A stretch of DNA of 22,391 nt from Emmonsiellopsis sp. PD_33 (Eukaryota > Ascomycota > Eurotiomycetes > Onygenales > Ajellomycetaceae): NCBI GenBank assembly GCA_032988165.1, contig JANTQF010000471.1:1-22391 (forward strand), written 5' to 3'. The translations under genes were made by a program, and so were the position numbers. Of the stretch, positions 19,247 through 22,391 are shown one piece after another. Positions within the stretch are counted from its first letter, which is position 1; each line of letters opens with the position of its first letter. The notes beneath the pieces are model-generated. The model was not told the DNA's origin. It made no database searches and saw nothing but the letters and a program-made list of their open reading frames with translations.

Positions 19247-21049
19247 GTTGGAGGAGTAGGGGTTAGGTCGAGCGGACGTATGGGAGTATGCCAGATATGG
19301 CATTTATCGTGGTCAGGAACTTGGCCTGATGGACAACAGCAATATGGCCCGAGGTCGAGTAAAGTAATGTCCTCACAGAAGACGGGGAGCGCAGAATATA
19401 TTGTAGTCGTAAGGAATAATGTCGGCTCGTTTCGTTTTGGGTGGGTTTCCCTTGATCTAGCGGTCCGTAGAGCGAGGGTAGAGGGCTGAGGTTGAGACCG
19501 GGGTCTATTGGGGTAAAATGAGAAAAAGAAAAAAGAATAAAGAAAATCCGATACGAAAAATAGCTTCGTTAAAAGCCCAGGATGTAGGTGCGCTTGAGAT
19601 TCCAGAAAAGATGATAGGTAATCCTATTTTTTGAGGTGTCAGCGTTGAATTAAGAAGATGTGATTGAATTTTCGTGGCGAAAACAGCAGCCAAGAGGGGC
19701 AATGAAGACCGCTCTGGATTCTATGGGCAACGGGTTGATCAACCACCAAAACATCCAGGAAAGTGTCTCTCTATAACATCCAGCAAAACTTGCTTCAGCT
19801 CATGCAGGACGGGCCCAGTTCCTGCAGGCCGACAGGTTTCGCCTGGTGGTAGTATAGCTGCTCAGTGGATGGGCGGCTGACGCAAGCAAGGCGGCTATAA
19901 GCAGAGTCCCACGGGCATGTTTTTGCGCGTAGCCTTGCAAAGAAAAGAAACGCAAAGAAATGGTAGAGCTCAAAGACAAATAAAACGCGGGGACTAAGAA
20001 TTACCTGAAGCAGCAATGTTTCCTGGATTTGATAGATAGTAGAGCTGGAGGGGTCGTGACAGCGGGGAGCAGCAAATCAGATTGTCGCGGGCCCAAGAGA
20101 ATTGTCCACCGAAACGAAGAAACTATTTCTTTGGTAAGCGCTAGTTTGCAACAAGAGGGTTTAATGTAGCAAAAGAAACAGGCAAATATGGGCGAGGCGG
20201 GGACTTGTGGTGTTGCGGGGGATAGAGAGGTAAGGACAGGGACGAGGTTCGCAACCGCAGAGATGGGCTGATTCTCTGTGGGAGGAACAGGCCAAGCAAG
20301 GATAAGCTCAGCGGGCGTCTCTTGTCTGAGCCGGACAGGACGGGGGCCACAAAGCCACAGACCTGGTTGCCAGAGCAGAACGCGCGGGTCAAGCCAAGGG
20401 CAGGGCGGAGAAGAGAGCATCACAGAGGGGTGTTCACGTACCTGTTGGCTGGGTGTCTCAGAGACCGCAGAGGGAGAAGCAGCAGAGACACAAAGGAGAG
20501 GACCGGGAGGGTCGAAGATGGCATCAAAGTCCACAAGTGAGGGGTGTGGCGCATACAGCAGTCTAGCGGCCCGCAATCCTTTTCCCTTTGAGCACCCAAG
20601 CTTCCGTAGCTGAGCTGGGCTGCTGAATCTGATACAGAGTGTGGAGGGGCACCGGGTTGTCGGAATCAGCACCGCAGACAGAGCATTGGGACTGCAGCAG
20701 GAGAGGAGACGCGGTGGCTGGAGGAGAGAAGGGAGAGCGAAAAAAAGGGATTTAGGGATTTAGGGATTTCGGAATTCTGGATGGTGGGAAAAGCAAACCC
20801 TCAGCAGCTGGAGAGAGATCGCTGGGGCCAGGCCTAACAGACCCCCTATTTCCTGAACCTTCCCGCCCCGAGCTTACCCAGAGTACAGGGGTCTGGTCCC
20901 CCGGAGTGCCCCTGGATGCCGCCCGTTCCCGCCTATTTCTCGCCCGGTGCCGTCTCGATGTATCTCTCGATCTATTCCTCCATGTCCTCCCCCTTCTCTC
21001 GCAGACAGACCAATCCCGCCAACAAACCCCGTCAATCCACGCTGTTTAT
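19247..21049 (-). promoter_or_regulatory. Upstream region of ypdA, possibly a spliced 5' leader
   Basis: No protein gene is recognisable. On the minus strand there are good donor-like sites at 20441 (CAG then GTACGTG) and 20004 (CAG then GTAATT), and acceptor-like sites before 20044 (CTCCAG) and 19325 (CATCAG). Together they would give a 40-nt middle exon (20044-20005) and a leader joined just before the ypdA ATG. A 223-codon minus frame (20672-20001) begins at a non-ATG codon and reads through these sites; I do not take it as a protein. Three GGGATTTA units lie at 20747-20769. Confidence 0.35.
20747..20769. repeat. (GGGATTTA)3 tandem repeat
   Basis: Three head-to-tail 8-bp units, the last one base short. 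It contains TTAGGG-like words but the extra AT makes it different from the TTAGGG telomere repeat. Confidence 0.85.
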
Positions 21050-22100
21050 TAAATTATCCCCTCTCTTCCACTCCATCCACCTCTGACGTAACAGAGCGCC
21101 TGCACCGCGCCGATCACCAGCGCATCCCTCTCGAGTCTCGCTCCTCTGTGATTGACGCTATCTTCGCCCATCCACGTTGTCGAGCGTGCCAATCCAGCCA
21201 ACCCCCGATTCCCCGAACGCCTGTCCGCCCACCCTGGCACACTCCTTGGCCGTGAGGAACAGAAAAGGGCGGGTCTGGTTCCTCCTTTTTTACTTTTCGT
21301 TGCTGGTCCAGCATGTCGGGTTTTGCAGGGAAAGAATTGGATCGGTCTAGGAAGAAACAGAGGAACAATATGGGGAATTGCAGTTCCGGGTCTCAACTTT
21401 CCAGCATTCTTTATCATCCTCACCTTCCAGATATTCAAAACAGACAGAGGGGAGGGATCCGAAAAAAATATACGAGTGTTGGCCCTGCGCGTTTCTCAAC
21501 GTTCTGCACAACAGACAACAGCCCCACGAACTAACACCCATCCTAAATCCCCCCTCCATCGCATTCCCCATCCCAGTGATCCCACCGCCAACCGCGTTTT
21601 CTTTTTCGTCTAAATCTAATCCTCCTTTTAGCCCGACCCCTGGAACTAGAAGCTCACTGGACAGCGAATCCGGTGGCCATTGCGTTATTTTCCGATGCCA
21701 GAACCACAGTTGCTCCCACCACACCACACCACACTACACTTCCCATCACATTTTCACCAACTGCGAGTCCGCGACCCCCCGACACACACATTGCAGGGGA
21801 ACAAAAAGAAAGAAAAGAAAGAAAAAAAGAGCTTCATCGAGTATCCTATCAAGTTGAGGGATCCGACATAACGTTTGCCTCTTTATTCCTCTCGTTTCAG
21901 TTCCCAACGCCATGGACGGGCCGTTTTCTTCATGGCCCATTATCCCAATCAATGGCTTGGTGCATATGCCCCTCTTGCGTCACTCTTAATTATCAACCAG
22001 CCACCCATAAAATAACGTCACCGCTGGGGCCGTTTACCATTTTCTCTTTCGCGTGGCCAACTGCCAACTGGCCCATTATCGGATGGGTGAAACAGCCGGC
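21050..22100. other. C-rich intergenic DNA, no supportable gene
   Basis: Plus-strand sequence is C/T/A-rich with a TGACGTAA at 21084-21091 and an ACACC repeat at about 21718-21735. Frames of 100-160 codons are open on both strands but overlap each other and carry no known motif. It may be the promoter of a gene to the right of the window. Confidence 0.5.
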
Positions 22101-22391
22101 CGGGAGGTTAGTTTAAAATTTAAAAATGGGGGTTTTTAAAGTTGCCTCCATTAAAAAAAAAAAAAAGGAAAAGGGAATGATGAAATAGGCGGGGGGGGGG
22201 GGGGGGGGGGAGGGGGGGATTTATTGGCAAAAAGCGTCTTCCAGCCAAAGGATGGAAACAACGGGGGATAAGGGGGGTGGGCGAGAAAAAAAAAAGCACA
22301 CGCCAGAAGGGGTGGTTCACAAAGGAGCCACTTTTTTGTTTATTTTTCTTTTTTTTCTTTTTTTCTTTTTTGTTTTTTTTCCCGCCTATTT
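22101..22391. repeat. Homopolymer-rich right edge, probably low-quality sequence
   Basis: It contains 14 A (22153-22166), 20 G (22191-22210) followed by A and 7 G, several doubled runs (GGGGGTTTTTAAA) and a T-rich end. The change in texture from the rest of the window is abrupt. Stuttered homopolymers like these are typical of a read tail or contig end, so I would not annotate anything in it. Confidence 0.6.

Noticed and set aside
20001..20672. 223-codon open minus frame upstream of ypdA
   Set aside because: It begins at GTG, not ATG, reads straight through good splice-like sites, and is Pro/Ser/Leu-rich without a recognisable domain.
20747..20769. Telomere-like repeat
   Set aside because: The unit is GGGATTTA, not TTAGGG, with only three copies, and conserved genes lie on one side without subtelomeric features.

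Overview
The window looks like nuclear DNA of a filamentous ascomycete. The coding exons are split by short GT-AG introns (mostly 58-150 bp) with CTAAC/CTGAC-type branch sites. The recognisable proteins are fungal in type: a Ras-farnesylating enzyme, a Ypd1-type phosphotransfer protein, a Pth2-type hydrolase and a fungal ER protein. Long pyrimidine-rich intergenic stretches and about 48% GC suggest Eurotiomycetes, perhaps Onygenales (Ajellomycetaceae-like); this placement is inference from gene types and layout, not a database result. I found no tRNA, rRNA, transposon ORF or CRISPR array.

Layout. (1) 1-1478, plus strand: the 3' two thirds or so of the farnesyltransferase beta subunit gene, six exons in the window, entered in the middle of an intron. 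(2) 1479-4108: no recognisable gene; the right part reads as a pyrimidine-rich promoter. (3) 4109-5013, plus strand: a small basic protein with a dsRBD-like fold pattern, built from a 25-nt first exon, a 455-bp intron and one large exon. (4) 6851-6406 and 8375-7684, minus strand: two small spliced genes whose products I do not recognise; both rest on phase-consistent splicing and protein-like codon patterns and are the best candidates for undescribed genes here. (5) 8376-14756: a gene desert of over 6 kb with no frame I can defend. (6) 14757-19246, minus strand: three clear genes in tandem: peptidyl-tRNA hydrolase 2, an ER-directed membrane protein with a degenerate thioredoxin-like pattern, and the YPD1/ypdA histidine phosphotransfer protein. 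(7) 19247-22391: a long upstream region of ypdA that may hold a spliced leader, ending in homopolymer-rich sequence that looks like a low-quality contig edge.

The genes do not form a pathway or cluster. Two touch signalling (farnesylation of Ras-type proteins; the phosphorelay upstream of the HOG MAP kinase), one recycles peptidyl-tRNAs, and one acts in the secretory pathway. No exotic multi-gene system is evident. The most interesting items are the two unrecognised spliced genes, the dsRBD-like protein, the CX3C thioredoxin-like ER protein, and a perfect CRE palindrome inside an intron of the phosphorelay gene.
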